This document shows positions 21,331-33,724 of a DNA stretch of 64,000 nt, piece after piece (position 1 is the stretch's first letter; every line of letters starts with the position of its first letter). Position numbers and translations under genes: made by a program. A model generated the notes under the pieces. The model was not told where the DNA came from. It worked only from the letters and a program-made list of their open reading frames with translations, and did no database searches. This stretch comes from Roridomyces roridus. Its lineage: Eukaryota; Basidiomycota; Agaricomycetes; Agaricales; Mycenaceae. Location of the stretch: contig JARKIF010000041.1 in the NCBI GenBank assembly GCA_029378245.1, positions 248,001-312,000 on the forward strand, in the 5' to 3' direction.

Positions 21331-24300
21331 ATGGACAGAGGATATCACGATGAGCCTGGTGCGTCTTCAGTCGACTCTCCCCGCACCCGACTCTCACATA
21401 GTCAGAGTTTGACCCAAAACAGCTGTATTACGACCTAGAGCAGACACCTGCGCCGCTCAGACGGAGGGTAGATACAGGAAAAACCTTTGGAAGCGAAGAA
21501 GAATCTGCCAAATTCCTCGACTCTCCCGATATGCCGACCCAGAATTGGTCGCCAGCGTTACTGCGCATCATCCCAACTGCAATATTCGGTCTGGTTCTTC
21601 TCCTCTTGATCATAGGCCTAGAGCTGTTTTATCGTCACGTTCGTCCTCAGTTTCTTCACACTTTCCTCCAGCTAATCCGTTACTCAAGTCCCCGTACGAT
21701 GCACCTACAACGGGCGCGCGATTCATGTGGACCTACGCCCCGGTTGCGATTCTCATGGTCGTTCAATGGGTCTGGACAGCCTACGACCTGCAAGTCAAAA
21801 TCCTCATCCCCTGGGCCGCGATGTCCCGTGAGCGCACCCCAGCTTCCAACGGCTGGCTATTGCACTACATCGGGTCCGACGTCGTCACGGGAGTACTTAC
21901 CGCCCTCAAGCTCCGACATACCTCTGTCCTCCTCACGACTCTCGGGCTGTGGAGCGTTTCTCTCGCGAGTATCGTTACCACCTCGCTCTTCCACATCGAG
22001 ACCAACGTCAATGTGGCGTCTACGGTGTTGAGGCAGACGACGGCCCTCGATCGGGGGCTCGTAACGCAATTTGACCCGGCTATACTTGCGGACAAACACT
22101 ACCTCGACGTGTACCTCGGTCGACAGTCCCTCAATCTCTCGCGCTCGCAGTGGACCACGGCTGACGATGTTGTTTTGGCTGGGTTCGGGGATCTGAACGA
22201 CTCGGAAGGGGTCCAGAATCTCACGGCGCATACGAATGGATTTTCTGGAGCGCTGGATTGCAGTGTAGCCGAGGCGACCTACAGCGGGAACATCTCGATT
22301 CAATCCAACATCGTTGGTTTTCCGGATGCCTTCCAATTCTTCATCGACGTGGACGCGGCAGGGTGTCAAGTCAAGTACCCCCTCATTTCGACAAACAATC
22401 TAATGCTTTGTCACGGTGGTACGTTGCTATCTTATTCGTTGTGCCAGGCGTTGATTGTGTAGATCCGTGCTACGTTGGCCGTGTGCTGAACCACACCTGC
22501 CCCGATTCGACCTCCTTCACCACCGCATTCGTACTCGTCGCTATGCACAACCTCACAGACTTCCAAACGACCGCCGCCGTCGAGTGCTCCCCATCTTACT
22601 CCCAATACACGATGGACGTCACCATCTCCCCATCCTCGTCTATCCTCTCCACCTCCTTGGTCAACCAATCCACGGACGCCGAGATGACCGAAGGATGGCG
22701 CGGAATGGTACAGTGGATTAACGCCACGAACGGTGGGCAGCGTGGGACCACGGTATCCACTTCGCTCGAGGGTGACCTCTTCGGCAACTGGGGCGGCGGG
22801 AGCAGCCCTATCGACAATAGCACTACCGAATGTGACTGCGACCCCTGGCTCTTCCTCGTTGCCCACGGCCAGAATCTCAGCGCCCCACAGCTCCTTGACT
22901 CGGCTACGTTGTTGAATGCAACGAAGAATACGTTCCCGGGTGTTTTTTCTTCGATTGCTGCGGAGCTACTGATGGGCGACGCACCACCGGGGACACCGTT
23001 CCTTCACGGGAGTGTACATCGTGCGACGGAGCAGCTCGTTGCCCGTGGGACCAGTGTACGGATTGCGCAAGTGGCGCTTAGCGTTCTCCTCGCTGCACTG
23101 GTGGGCGTCTACATCTTCCGCCCCAAGACGAACTTGCCCATGGATCCCTCCTCGATGGCAGCCCAGGCGTTCTTGCTCAAGTCGGATCATGAGCAAATCT
23201 CGGCTGTTATCAAGGACACGGCGACCGTTACCGAGGCGGAGGCGCGTGTCTTGTTGGACGAGTGGGAGTTTTACACGGAGAATGATTCGGAGATGGGCTT
23301 TCGGATTATGGCGTGCAGGAAGGCCGTGTCGGGCGATCCCAAGGTATGTGGACGCATTTCGAATGTCATCGGAAGTTCAACTTTTTTTTAGACTCGGCCA
23401 ACATTCGTGAAAGCCCCTGTTTGGCGACCTCCCGTGCTTCATGGGCTGTTCAAGGCCTTCCTTTGTGCGCTCATCGTTGGGACAATCATCGCACTTGAGC
23501 TGGCTTACCGGAAGAGCCAGCGCGACAACGGATTTGCGGATTCCTCAAGCCAAGCCGGATGGACGACCTACATCGCCCCGGCGTATCTGTTCATCTTGGG
23601 CGGCCTGCTCTCCTCATACACGTTCAGCGTATCCACGCTCGAGCCCCTCCTCGCGATGCACAGCCGTCCTCAACCTGCCCGCAAATCTGTGCGATACTCC
23701 CCCGCCGCACAGACGAATTCAGGACTTCTCGTCCATGCACTGAAATACCGCAATCCCGTCGGTTTAGCTTGCGCATTTGCCATCCTCCTCGTCCCATTCC
23801 TCAAAATCATCGTCTCGGGTCTCATCGTCACCGAAACGCGCCCTACCCTCGCTGTCGTCTTCCTCACGAGCACGACGACGTTCAACGACACGTCCATGCT
23901 GCCTCCTGAACAATTTCCTAACAACGCGTATATGGAGCTGCCGGGGGAGATATTCGCGTTGTCGCAAATTGAAAAGTATCAGCTGCCGTTGCCAGCGTGG
24001 ACAACGACCGACGGGGCAGTCGCGCAGGTAGATGAAACACAGCTGCAAGCACTGGGAGCAAATACGACTGTGACACTCCCCCTCGAGGTCCGGCGTGCGG
24101 AATTGGACAATTGCACGCAAGTGACCGAGTTGACGGTGTTGCCGTCCAACGAGATCGTCCTCACGCACGCGGAAGGACCTAAACCGTGTAATTTGTCTGA
24201 CACCGATGTCGTCCTACTTACGGTGCCTGAGGACCCGGGGTGGTTTGGGGCGGTATCTCCACTGTCGTGCGGGGGCTATGCGTTCCTGTATGGGACCACG

Positions 24301-25111
24301 CTTTATGGCAGCACGCAGATGGCGCCGAATGTCAGTGTGTTCAAAGATGTGACCGTGGTCCAGTGCACATCGTATAGTCTCTCGACGTGAGTTCATCCTG
24401 AAATTACTTCCTCCAATCACTCACTTGCGTAGGTCAAAGGAAAATGTAACGCTTGACTACGAGGGGAATGCTCCCAAAATCCTGTCGATAGACCGCTCCA
24501 CAGCCCAAAACACCACGTTCATGGAGAGCTTCCCGTTGAACGAAACCGGCTACATCGCACAATATCTTCAAGGCCTGTCTTTCGAATCAAACTCAACAAC
24601 GGCCTTCGATCCCTTTTTCCAAGTCCTCACCCTAAAAAATACCTCAGTGCCCCTTGCCACATTCCTCGACCCCGCACACCTCACCGCAGCCGTCCAATCG
24701 CTGTATACGACCTACTGGGCGGTGCACGCCTCGCTCTACCAACGACTCGACATCCCCTCTCCAGACCAACAAACCCAAGAAGCGAGCGTCACCTACCACA
24801 TCGCGCGCATCGTGCAAGCTCCCATACCCACACACATCCTGTCAGCGCTCTTCGCGTGCATCCTCGCGTGCATCCTCATCACAGTCGGCACCGTCCGTCG
24901 GACGAATAACGTCCTCACACAACCGCCTTATTCGATCGGCGCGACGGTCAGTTTGTTGGTGGATAGTGCGTTTGTGGAGTTGAAGGAGTTGGGCGATGTG
25001 AGGGATGAGAAGGATTTGGAGCGCGTGTTGGATGGGTATGAGTTTCAGCTTGGGTGGGGGAGTAATCCGAAGGGTGGGTTGCGGTTTGGAGTCGATATTG
25101 TCAAGAAGTAG
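21331..25111 (+). CDS. DUF3433-type multi-pass membrane protein
   Basis: Six exons (introns 21359-21405, 21639-21688, 22419-22462, 23344-23391, 24387-24432) join in frame to 1,181 residues. An acidic cytoplasmic N-terminus leads to a first membrane segment (IIPTAIFGLVLLLLIIGLEL). Then comes a DUF3433-like block: APVAILMVVQWVWTAYDLQV, LIPWAAMS and LRHTSVLLTTLGLWSVSLAS. A large extracellular part has many N-glycosylation sites and cysteines (LNHTCPDSTS, NSTTECDCDP). The pattern then repeats: LFKAFLCALIVGTIIALEL, IAPAYLFILGGLLSSYTFSV, VSTLEPLLAMHSRP and VGLACAFAILLVPFLKIIV, with a second glycosylated ectodomain and a final membrane segment near ILSALFACILACILITVG. The internal duplication is typical of the family, whose function is unknown; plasma or vacuolar membrane is inferred. 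Confidence 0.88.
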
Positions 25112-25876
25112 TTGCGTCGTTCCTAGATCCAACATTTTTTTGGATTCAAAACTACGGTACAAAGAGAAAAAGGGACGGCGAACCTCGATTTTTCTTCTCG
25201 AGCTGCTCCGCCCAGATGTGCTCCTCCGCCCGGGCCCTCAACACTTGCGGGAAGTATTCAAAATCCCGGACGGGACGGAGGTTTACACTGGGTTGATTAG
25301 AGGAGCGGCGAGTTGGTGGACCTTATGCGCGAGATTGACTCTCTCTTGGAGGAGACACTGATTGTTGAGATACATTAGCCGTACAGAATTCACGAGTATG
25401 CCTCCCGGAGCAACCATGGCTCGCGTCCACCCGGACCAGGAGAATCCAGATATTGAGTCAAGAGCCAGCATATCCCATCCGAACAGTCCAGAGTGCTACT
25501 ACAATATTAGTGTGGTACCGCGTTGAGTCAAGATCTCAGCCTCAACATAATGAAGGAGCTTTCGCGTGGAGTCTGGTTCGAATCCGGTTCGACACGTATA
25601 CGTTACTGAGATCATGCCCTTTTTTCCCCACTTGCCTCAGGTCGATCCTCCTCGGACCATACTTGTATTCAAACATGCTGGCAACCGTTCTGCTTCCTGA
25701 TGTGAGTGGGTGGGTCGCTCGCAATGATCATCCAAATCTCAGCAACAATTCCGGCGGGAACATCCAGGTGATCTACACGGATTTTCGGAACAGAACAACC
25801 ACAACATCAAGGAATTCGAAGACTATACAACAGTGTGTTCATGCGATCAAAATGAGAATACAGTCATCGTCCCCGC
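25112..25876. other. Unresolved stretch between DUF3433 and F-box genes
   Basis: Short plausible peptide fragments occur on the minus strand (RDFEYFPQVLRARAEEHIWA; QERVNLAHKVHQLAAPLIN) but cannot be joined into a gene. A tRNA-like B-box GGTTCGAATCC at about 25572 is followed by a T-run at 25619, without a foldable tRNA around it. Confidence 0.35.
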
Positions 25877-27523
25877 CTAAGTCATTCGAGCGAATACAGT
25901 GAGCAAATACAGGTCGAGAAAACCGAGGAAATCACGCACCTCATTCTCAACAACAATGTGGTGCTGGTCCATCAGGACTGATTTGAAATCTTCGTCCAGG
26001 GGGAGAAGAGTGTGACGAAAGGGCAGGTACGTGGTGACGGGATCCTCGAACGGTGCGCCTCGGATCGTGCTTAGTTTCAGAACCAAGGTATCCGAGTCAT
26101 CTCCACTCCGGTTGTCTCCAGGAATTACACCAAAATCCAGAAGTTCCAACTGAGGCCGATCCTCATGATCGACGCCGAGAATCACAACGCGTTCGCCGTA
26201 TGCATTCCCGGGCCTGCCGAGAGTGTGAGTTCCAATACATTAGAGCGGATTTCAACTTTACGTGAACAAGTCGAACCGATCTCCTGGGAGAATCCTGGTG
26301 TTCCGTGGACCCCAGTCCTCCCACTTCAAATCAATGCAATCTGTTCGACCCCGCCGCACATAACAAGAAACGTATCGCGCCAATGTGCGATAATGAATCA
26401 TCAGTCGCATCGAAAGCACCTGGCCCTCGCTGGGCAAGAGTCGGTATGAGAAGAAGTAGATGCGGTTTTCGTTTCCGGAGGAAAAAGACTCAGGAATCGG
26501 GTGGGCACACACAGGCCCACTGCGGATCCTCACGGCGGCCGCCATCCAAGGGGCATTCCATCGGCCCGTTCGAGCTCTGGGAACCTCAGCCGTGCGACAT
26601 GCACTGCGCCTTCCGAGCGGGGGCCTTCTTCGGTGTAATCATGGAGATGTCGATCCATCCAGAATCTCTGGGGGAAGCGGTGACAAAAACGCGCGGGGAG
26701 ATGAATTGAAAATCGGGTCTGATGGTATCCAGTTGGGGGACGTCCTAGCGGTAATAATGTATTAGGAGAAGGTGTTGGGGTTGTGTTGGATTATACAGAC
26801 CGCAAGCCAAGCACCTGTGCGCCAATTCCACACGCGAATGCTACTCGGGGCGCCAAACGAGATACCCACCACGTCGTCGGCGATGAGAATACTGACCACC
26901 TCCTCGTCGGCAAGTCCAACAGGGATAGTTGGACGGTGAGCCATCGGATGGGGTTGATTCGCTCAGAGAGAACGCAACGCCAGAGTAAAAGACTCGGAGC
27001 CGGGCGTAGAGGAGTAGACCACGGCCAACAGATCCTGCGTGGGGTCTATCGTCAACCGCACATATGCGTCAGGATCGATGCCAAGTACGTGCTTCGTAAC
27101 ACGGGTATCTTGTTGTAATGTGATGGTGTAGATGTTTGATCCGTTCTCCTGAAACGTAAATATACCGGCGACCAGTGCACGCCCCTTGGCAGTATGTAAA
27201 GCTGGCAGGTCGATTGCACTCTTTGACCGCCACTCGAGCTTTTGCCAGGCACGTAGATACTTGTCAAGTGCTTGCCGTTTGTCCGCCATCGGAATGAAGC
27301 TTGGGAAGCCGCATACGAGACCCGCTTTCCAGAGTTCGAGTTCGCACTGCAGTTGTGAGGAGCCGGCGATTGTCTGCTTCCACGTTCGCAAAACCTGGGA
27401 AAGTCAAAAAGGGCCCGTGAAGATGAGATGTGGACGCACAGAAGAACATATGAGAATCGTCTGCGGATCTGAAAGCAAAAGAATGCGGCATAGGATCTCC
27501 GGGGGCGCCTCTGAAAGAATCAT
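25877..27523 (-). pseudogene. F-box protein, broken by an internal stop
   Basis: The start at 27523 gives an F-box: APPEILCRILLLSDPQTILI, then after a 45-bp intron VLRTWKQTIAGSSQLQCELE. Next is the propeller-like body: KYLRAWQKLEWRSKSAIDLP, YVRLTIDPTQDLLAVVY. The frame then meets TGA at 26963-26965, while the same frame continues directly into ANQPHPMAHRPTIPV and EEVVSILIADDVVGISFGAP. Later exons hold YFFSYRLLPSEGQ, CIDLKWEDWGP and the C-terminal DPVTTYLPFRHTLL, ending at 25877. F-box proteins recruit substrates to SCF ubiquitin ligases; here the truncated product would lack most of the substrate part. Intron borders after 26760 are approximate. If the TGA lies in an unrecognised intron, the gene would be intact. 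Confidence 0.65.
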
Positions 27524-28099
27524 GGGTGAAGGCAGGAAGCATGAGACAATGGCTTAGATAATAAGTTGATTGACAACATCAAGTGATGGCAGCTGATGAT
27601 TGATTTCCCCGGCGAGCACGTGCCAATGCTCACCGAGAGCGAAAGGTGGAACAATGCAAGGCTTGACTTGTACATTCCTCCATCTTTCTTTTCGATTCCC
27701 CGCAGTTGAATCCAATATTAATATCTGAGCATGAATCGGAGTGATGACACAGAAAACTAAGCGAATGCTCCGGAGCAGCCTTGCAGCCGGTACATAGAGT
27801 TGACTGTGTTTGAGCGTTTGACAAACACTCAAAAAAGAGCGGGAAACCCGGAGCCATCCAGGACATCGACAGAGGTTCAACTTTCTACTACCCCGCCTCG
27901 AATCGAACCAGTCCTTGTCACCATGAATTGAAGGCTAAAGCAGGTGTATGTTGCATGCCCGAAGAGGTTACTTGTATCGGCTGTTGAGTACCCCAGAAAA
28001 GAGAGTTACTCTGAAGCTACTCGAAACCACAAGGAGCACATACATGTACTCATAGAATCCCAACCTACGCGGCAGCCACGATCTGCGAGAAAAGGTCAG
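27524..28099. other. Intergenic stretch
   Basis: Promoter side of the F-box copy. No gene or element is supported. A B-box-like GGTTCGATTCGAGG is seen in inverse near 27892-27905, without other tRNA parts. Confidence 0.35.
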
Positions 28100-28496
28100 A
28101 TACTTACTGTTTCCCGCGGACCTCGTTCGAATCGAGTCCGGGGTGGTGGCGTACACTTGCATCCTGTCGTTTTTGACCAGTTGTGCTCAAGTTTCCCCAT
28201 GCAGCTGGATAAAGCCTGAACTCCTTCCGCCTCGGCACTCACACAAAAAATGAAAACCAAATTCGGCAGTATGCAGGGAGCTCGGAGGGATGCACTTCAT
28301 CAGCAACCCGACTGGTCAATGGAGAACAATTCTGCAATGAACTGCGAGGTGCCCTCTGCATCCGTCGAATCGTGATATTCGCACTCTGTTTCCGGCGCAC
28401 CTCGTTCAAATCGAGCCCGGGTATTGTGTACATCGGGTCTTGTCTTTTTGACAAGTTGTGCTTGAGTTTCTCGTGCAGCTAGATAAGCCCTGAACC
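28100..28496. repeat. Direct duplication of a non-coding unit, about 280 bp
   Basis: The stretch with CCTCGTTCGAATCGAG (about 28123) and CCTGAACTCCTTCCGCCTCG (about 28217) recurs with CCTCGTTCAAATCGAG (about 28400) and CCTGAACC (28489-28496). The remainder of the second copy (CCCTTCTGCCTCGG..CACACAATTCAAAACC) lies at about 29133-29170, displaced by the element at 28497-29128. The first copy thus shows the empty site of that insertion. Confidence 0.65.
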
Positions 28497-29128
28497 ACTG
28501 CATTCCGTGGCCCCCTAGGCAGACCCTGCCTAGATCGGGCTATGTCTGCCGAGGTCTGCCGATGTGCCTAAGCGAGGTCTGCCCGACCCAACTGGGCCTA
28601 GGTCGGGCTATGTCTGCCTAGGTGGGGTCTATGTCCCTCCGGGCAGACTCTGCCCAGGTCGGGCCCCAGGTTGGGGCCACACTTGGGTTCGTACTCGCCG
28701 CCGCTCGGTCCGTATACTTACAAGTAATTAATTGGTGTACATCAGTTATAAATACCACGGTTGCCACTGAAACGGTGAGACCAACTCGAGGTTAAACCTG
28801 ATCTCCGTCGCTGCAGACAAAGGACTGCGGATGGAGGGCGGAGATTTACCAGGATTTACCTCGCTTATCACATGGGAACGGACAAAGAGACAGCACCCGA
28901 CCATGCACCGCCTCACTGACACCTGCCAGATGGCGGATGAGAATCCAACCAAAATCCAGCGAGTCGGCGTCCAGTGACGCTAAGTTGAATCGAGGGAGTT
29001 GGGGCAGACTTGAACAGACACAGGCAGACCCAGGCAGACCCAGGCAGACCCCGCCCCAAGCTCGGATCGGATTGGGTCTGCCGAGGCGCCTCGGCAGACC
29101 CCTCTGCCTAGGAGGTCAGGGAATGCAG
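28497..29128. mobile_element. MITE, 632 bp, GGTCTGCCTAGG-word arms
   Basis: The ends are ACTGCATTCC on the left and GGAATGCAG on the right, in inverse orientation. The arms are packed with GGCAGACC, CTAGGCAG and GTCTGCC words. It is flanked by TGAACC at 28491-28496 and 29129-29134, and the uninterrupted target is preserved in the neighbouring duplicate around 28217. The duplication is at least 6 bp, so the superfamily is less certain than for the TAGGG elements. Non-coding. Confidence 0.65.
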
Positions 29129-29360
29129 TGAACCCCTTCTGCCTCGGTTTCCCCACACAATTCAAAACCAATAAGTCTTGGAGAAAGAATCTTCAATCTG
29201 CTGCATACATATCCTCCAGTCGAACTTCATGCACATGCCCCGCTCTCTCAACTCCGGACGGGACGTTGATCATGCCTGCGAGAACGCTCATTATGGAAAT
29301 GATGAACACGCAATCGAACCTGGAATCCCTTCAGTATGTAAGAAGGAATCATCCCACATC

Positions 29361-31181
29361 TCAGAGTGATGTCGTTTGTGAAGGCGCTTCCACTCCCACG
29401 TCTAACCCATTCAACCTCCCACTCAAGCTCACCAAACAATGCCCTGTCCGTGTCGCATCAGAAAGTTTCCCCTGCCTCGGAATGAGCAACGTACGTGCGA
29501 GCGGACACCGACTAGCCAGCGTTTGCAATACCGTAATCGCCGTCTGCACCTCCACGCTCCCGGAGTCCAGCCAAGTGAGACAGAATTCCGCCAGGCAGCT
29601 GTATATCGGCTTCATAACAAAATCAAAATCGAAACCACGACCAAGGGGAAGGGAGCATGGAAAGACGCACCACGAAAATCGGATCATTGCATCCCCACTG
29701 CGACCGAGTGCCTTGGAGAGCGGGCGCAAACCAGGACAACGCCCTTACTGCCTCGAAACATTTGACCCGCGCGTCCTCGTGCCCCTGTACCATGCGTGGT
29801 GCGTTCAGACGTAGGATGGCCGTGTACAAAAGTGCATAGGTCACAAGTCGCATGTGCTCCTCCTCGGGTGCTTCGTGTCTTTGGAGGAGGGCGAGGAAAC
29901 ACTCGAGTCGGTGGCCCAGAGGCGAAAATGTATTTGGGCCTCCGGCTATGACACCTGTGTACAGGGTGAGTCACGGCGGGATGTGTAGTATATCTCATAC
30001 CTGAATCGTTCCCAACAGAGGCTACAGTCCGCTCCAGCAGGATGGAAGCCTGCGCAAGGAGGGCCAGCGGAGCCTACACGGAATACGAATAAAACATCAG
30101 ACAAAATTCGAGTAACTGGAATGAAGCAACGACCTTTGGCCACGGAGTGATAATCGAGACATCGCACGGGATGAAGGAGGGTAGCCCGGATACAGCGACC
30201 CAGTAATTGTTCAGGATTACGACGCCCCAGAACGCATCTATCATCTGATTCATCTCCCTCCGCTGTTCTATCGTTGTCGGCATTGGCAGTTGATCTGGAA
30301 ATGCAAAGCTCGGGAAAGAAGTTTGAGGTGGGGATCCCAGACGGTGGAGACGCGCGGTGAATGCGAGAGACGTCGCGATGGCGCAGTAGTACCTTCCCTC
30401 GTATAGATGGCTTGTGTCCAGAAAGTAGAGCGAGAGTAGGAGGGCTGCTTGGATCGTCTGGAGGACGCCAACTGGATCTTCGAGCTCGGGAATGTCGTTG
30501 AGGTGTCCTCGGGCGAAGGCAAGAAGACTTCGGTGGTGGTCATTTCCTTCTGCGTGTCCGATGTGATTGATCCACAGGTGAAGAACACATGAGAGGCCGT
30601 GAGATATGCCGCGAGGATATAATAACGTGAAGGGGTTCAAGAAGAACAGGTGGCGGCAGCCAAATTGGTGTAGGAAGAACTCCAACCTATAACTAGTATG
30701 AGTGGACAAGTACCTCGAAAGGACGGCGAGCATACTGCTCTCTGCTTGGGTGAGACGCGATCTGTGGAATCTAAGTCTCAATTAAATAAGTGTGGTATTC
30801 TTTACTCACCTCCGGCACCGGAGGAAACGCGTACGGCTCCCACAATTGTATCCGCGGCTCATCTAGCGGGGGAGTGAGGGCTCCGAGTCCCGCCGGACTC
30901 TGCTCCCTCGCCTCGGGTAGCGAATGTTGATACTTGCAGGGCGTGCCGAGTCTTGGAGGGCGGAGTCGACATTGGCCGCATACAGGGCGGGTGGCATCGC
31001 ACCGCTGCGGCTGAATTGAGGAGGATTTATCGCATAGTTTAGGAGGACATACCGTTTTGCGGCGTCTGTGATATTACTCAGAGAATATTGGTTGGGAGAA
31101 TGTGTTGACTTACTGGCAGTTCATGCACGCCTTGTGGATGTACTTGGTTTTTGCTGGCGGGCTGGCCATGGCGGAATCCAT
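29361..31181 (-). CDS. Zn(II)2Cys6 fungal-specific transcription factor
   Basis: The N-terminus MDSAMASPPAKTKYIHKACM enters a binuclear zinc cluster that is interrupted by two introns: ACMNC, RRRKT and RCDATRPVCGQCRLRPP, then TPCKY. This gives CX2CX6C..CX2C..C, the six cysteines that bind two zinc ions. The middle region carries the helical fungal transcription-factor domain (LCVLHLWINHIGHAEGND-like, LQTIQAALLLSLYFLDTSH, YYCAIATSLAFTARLHRLG). It continues through exons with PLALLAQASILLERTVASVG and LVTYALLYTAILRLNAP to a stop at 29361 after VEAPSQTTSL. Nuclear, expected to bind CGG-type repeats. It is divergent from the FAD monooxygenase at 32011, a possible target (inference). Start and some intron edges are by eye. 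Confidence 0.8.
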
Positions 31182-32010
31182 GACGATCGACGACGACCAT
31201 CGAGAACGGCCTCGAGCATTATATAGCCGTCCAGCCCGGCCACTGTTGGGGCATAAGGGGAATATATTCGTCCATTGCGTTGAGTTGAAATTTCAGCTCG
31301 GTCGATGAAGTGGTGTGTGTGAATGAGTCAAAGAATGCTGTGCCGTGCCGAAAGCCGAGCTGCTCCACGTGACTTGATCTCTTTTTTCGTCTCACCACAA
31401 CCGTGTCGTAGCGTATCGCCTCGATTGGCCCATCGGATTCACCTGTCTCCCATCTTACAGCAGCTATTCTTGTCTTCGGCCCTGGTGCATTCCCGCACGT
31501 CCTGCCAATCCCACCGGCGCTCACGACGATCGCCACGTATCTCTGCTATCTTGGTCACTTTCGACTCAATCTTTCACCAGGAGCAGCGAGGCGCAGAGTC
31601 AATCCAGTGCTTCATCTGTGAGATTACCTAGTTTCTCGCGGCTGATTTTGGTCTCCGCTGAGTCCGCCCTTCTTATCTGCGACGTCCACTGTGGTACTAC
31701 GAGCTCCTATCAAGTTCTGTCTCGCTGGGCGCTGAATGGTTGATTGTCGGCGCCATCGACACCCGAGCGCTTCTACCGACTGGCCCAATGAATGGCTCCT
31801 TCTGAGTAATAATGACTTTCTTCGGAGACTCGAGCACCGTTGCCTGTTTATTGAAATATTGATGTCGCTGTCTCTCCTCACCAATGTCCTGTGTCTGATT
31901 GGCCGAGTTACTTCTTCTCCCAACACGTCAAGTTCCCGCTATCACACAAACGTCTAGCGGCATCCGGAAGGCTGATATCCGTGCGTCATTCTCATTCTCT
32001 CTCACAGGCC
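31182..32010. promoter_or_regulatory. Shared upstream region of the Zn2Cys6 and monooxygenase genes
   Basis: About 830 bp between two divergent start codons. A TATA-like ATTATATAGCC lies at about 31217-31227, on the side of the regulator. No clear CGG-N-CCG palindrome was recognised by eye, so direct regulation is not shown. No gene is supported within it. Confidence 0.4.
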
Positions 32011-33403
32011 ATGAAAGACCTCCAAGTGCTTATAGTCGGCGCGGGCATTGGGGGGCTGCAAACAGCTCTTGCATTAGCCGCCGATGGTCATATCGTCACC
32101 GTTCTCGAGTCCTTCAAGGAGTTTCTGGAGGTAAGCTGTTCTTGTCACATCTTATCGTCGACTGAGAGACATGATATCAGGTGGGCGCTGGTATCCGCGT
32201 CCCTCCCAACTCCACGCGGCTCAGCCTCTCGTGGGGCGTCGATCTGCAGTCCGTGCTCAAGGAGACGTCTCTCGGAAACAGATTCGTCGACTGGCATGGG
32301 ACCCACCTCCTGGATTGTCCCTTCGACGACGCACACGAGCGCTACGGTGCCTCATACTACTTTATCCATCGGGCAGATCTCATAAACGCGCTCGTCACCG
32401 CCGTTAAATTGCATCCACTCATCACCCTGCATATGAACACTGCCGTCGTCTCCTACGACTTGGATTTGCCTCACCCCGCCGTGCGCACCTCCTCCGGCGA
32501 ACACTTCACCGCAGACCTCATCATCTGCGCCGACGGTATCAAGTCCTCGGCGCGCAGCGCACTCACAGGAAGCAATGTCCAACCACTCGACACGGGTGAC
32601 GTCGCCTACCGCATCCTCGTTCCCGCCTCCTCACTCCTCGGCGACCCCGATCTCCGTGACCTTGTGACGCACCCGTGGGCTACACATTGGATTGGTCCCG
32701 AGGGGCATGCCGTTGGGTACCCGCTTCGAGGCGGGCAGCTATACAATGTCATCATCGACGTGACACATGGGACCGACCTTGGTGCACCCATTGGTGGGGA
32801 TGAGTGGCGCGTGGAGGCGGACAACCAATGTCTCATGGAGCGATTCAAGGAGTGGTGTCCGCAGATGCGCAAGCTGTGTGCGTTGGCAAGCACATATTTG
32901 AAGTGGAAGTTGGCGGATTTTGAGCAGTTGGAGTCGTGGGTTCATCCTTCGGGGCAGGTGGCGCTGCTTGGGGATGCGTGCCATCCGATGATGCCGTGCG
33001 TCGAGCGTTTCGACTTCTTTTCCTTCTATCATCTGAATTCCGCAGATACATGGCACAAGGCGCAGCCCAAGCAACCGAAGACGCGGCAACCCTCGCAGCG
33101 GCTCTACGCACCCATACATCCATCCCAGCCGCCCTAGACGCCTACGAATCACAACGCAAACCACGCGCCGCGTACGTAGCAGCCAACACGCGTGTCCTGC
33201 AACAGTGGTGGCACCTCTACGATGGGCCCGAGAAGGATCGGAGGGATGTGTTGATGCGGGAGAATAGCAAGGAGAACCCGATGTTCTGGGGTTGGAAGGA
33301 GCGCAGGGATTGGCTTTTTGGACACGATGCGAGGCATTTGGGTGGGGTGGAAATCCCAGAGTTGCCGAGTATGCCGAGGGAGTCGGTGTACGAGAACAGT
33401 TGA
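32011..33403 (+). CDS. FAD-dependent monooxygenase, salicylate-hydroxylase-like
   Basis: Three exons (introns 32131-32180 and 32996-33045) encode 430 residues in frame. The Rossmann dinucleotide motif is VLIVGAGIGGLQTALALAAD with the downstream acidic VLES. After the first intron come VGAGIRVPPNSTRLSLSWGV, the DG motif LIICADGIKSSAR, and the FAD ribityl-binding GQVALLGDACHPMMP at the second intron, followed by MAQGAAQATEDAATLA. These are the three signatures of class A flavoprotein hydroxylases. Expected reaction: NADH- or NADPH-dependent hydroxylation of an aromatic or related substrate. The substrate is unknown. The C-terminal PMFWGWKERRDWLFGHDA resembles fungal salicylate-hydroxylase-like members. 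Divergent from the Zn2Cys6 gene. Confidence 0.9.
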
Positions 33404-33507
33404 GGGAGAGAGTACAATACCACTGTCCGTGCGCATACTTACATGCTGTTGGATGTCCGTAATGATCTCGTTACTCATATCATCAAGCAAGACTTGAGTC
33501 AGGGGAA

Positions 33508-33545
33508 GCGCCCAAGCAGCGCCCAAGCAGCGCCCAAGCAGCGCC
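33508..33545. repeat. Short tandem repeat, 11-bp unit
   Basis: GCGCCCAAGCA is repeated three times, with a partial fourth copy, just downstream of the monooxygenase gene. Confidence 0.7.
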
Positions 33546-33724
33546 TGTCAAGATATAAATACTTCTGCCACGTCAGCACCTTTTTACCCTTGTACCCACA
33601 CTACAAGCTACTCAATGTCTTTGCCCACTGTTGAAATACACATGGGGACACATTTTCATGTACATGGTGAGCACACTATGGCAAATCTCGCAGAAATGAC
33701 CAGTACTTAGCTGGCTTTCAGGTG

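Noticed and set aside
25515..25620. A possible tRNA (B-box GGTTCGAATCC at about 25572 followed by a T-run)
   Set aside because: No acceptor stem or D arm can be paired around it; only 6 of 8 acceptor positions match in the best try.
27885..27930. B-box-like GGTTCGATTCGAGG on the minus strand
   Set aside because: No A-box or acceptor pairing; it looks like chance similarity.
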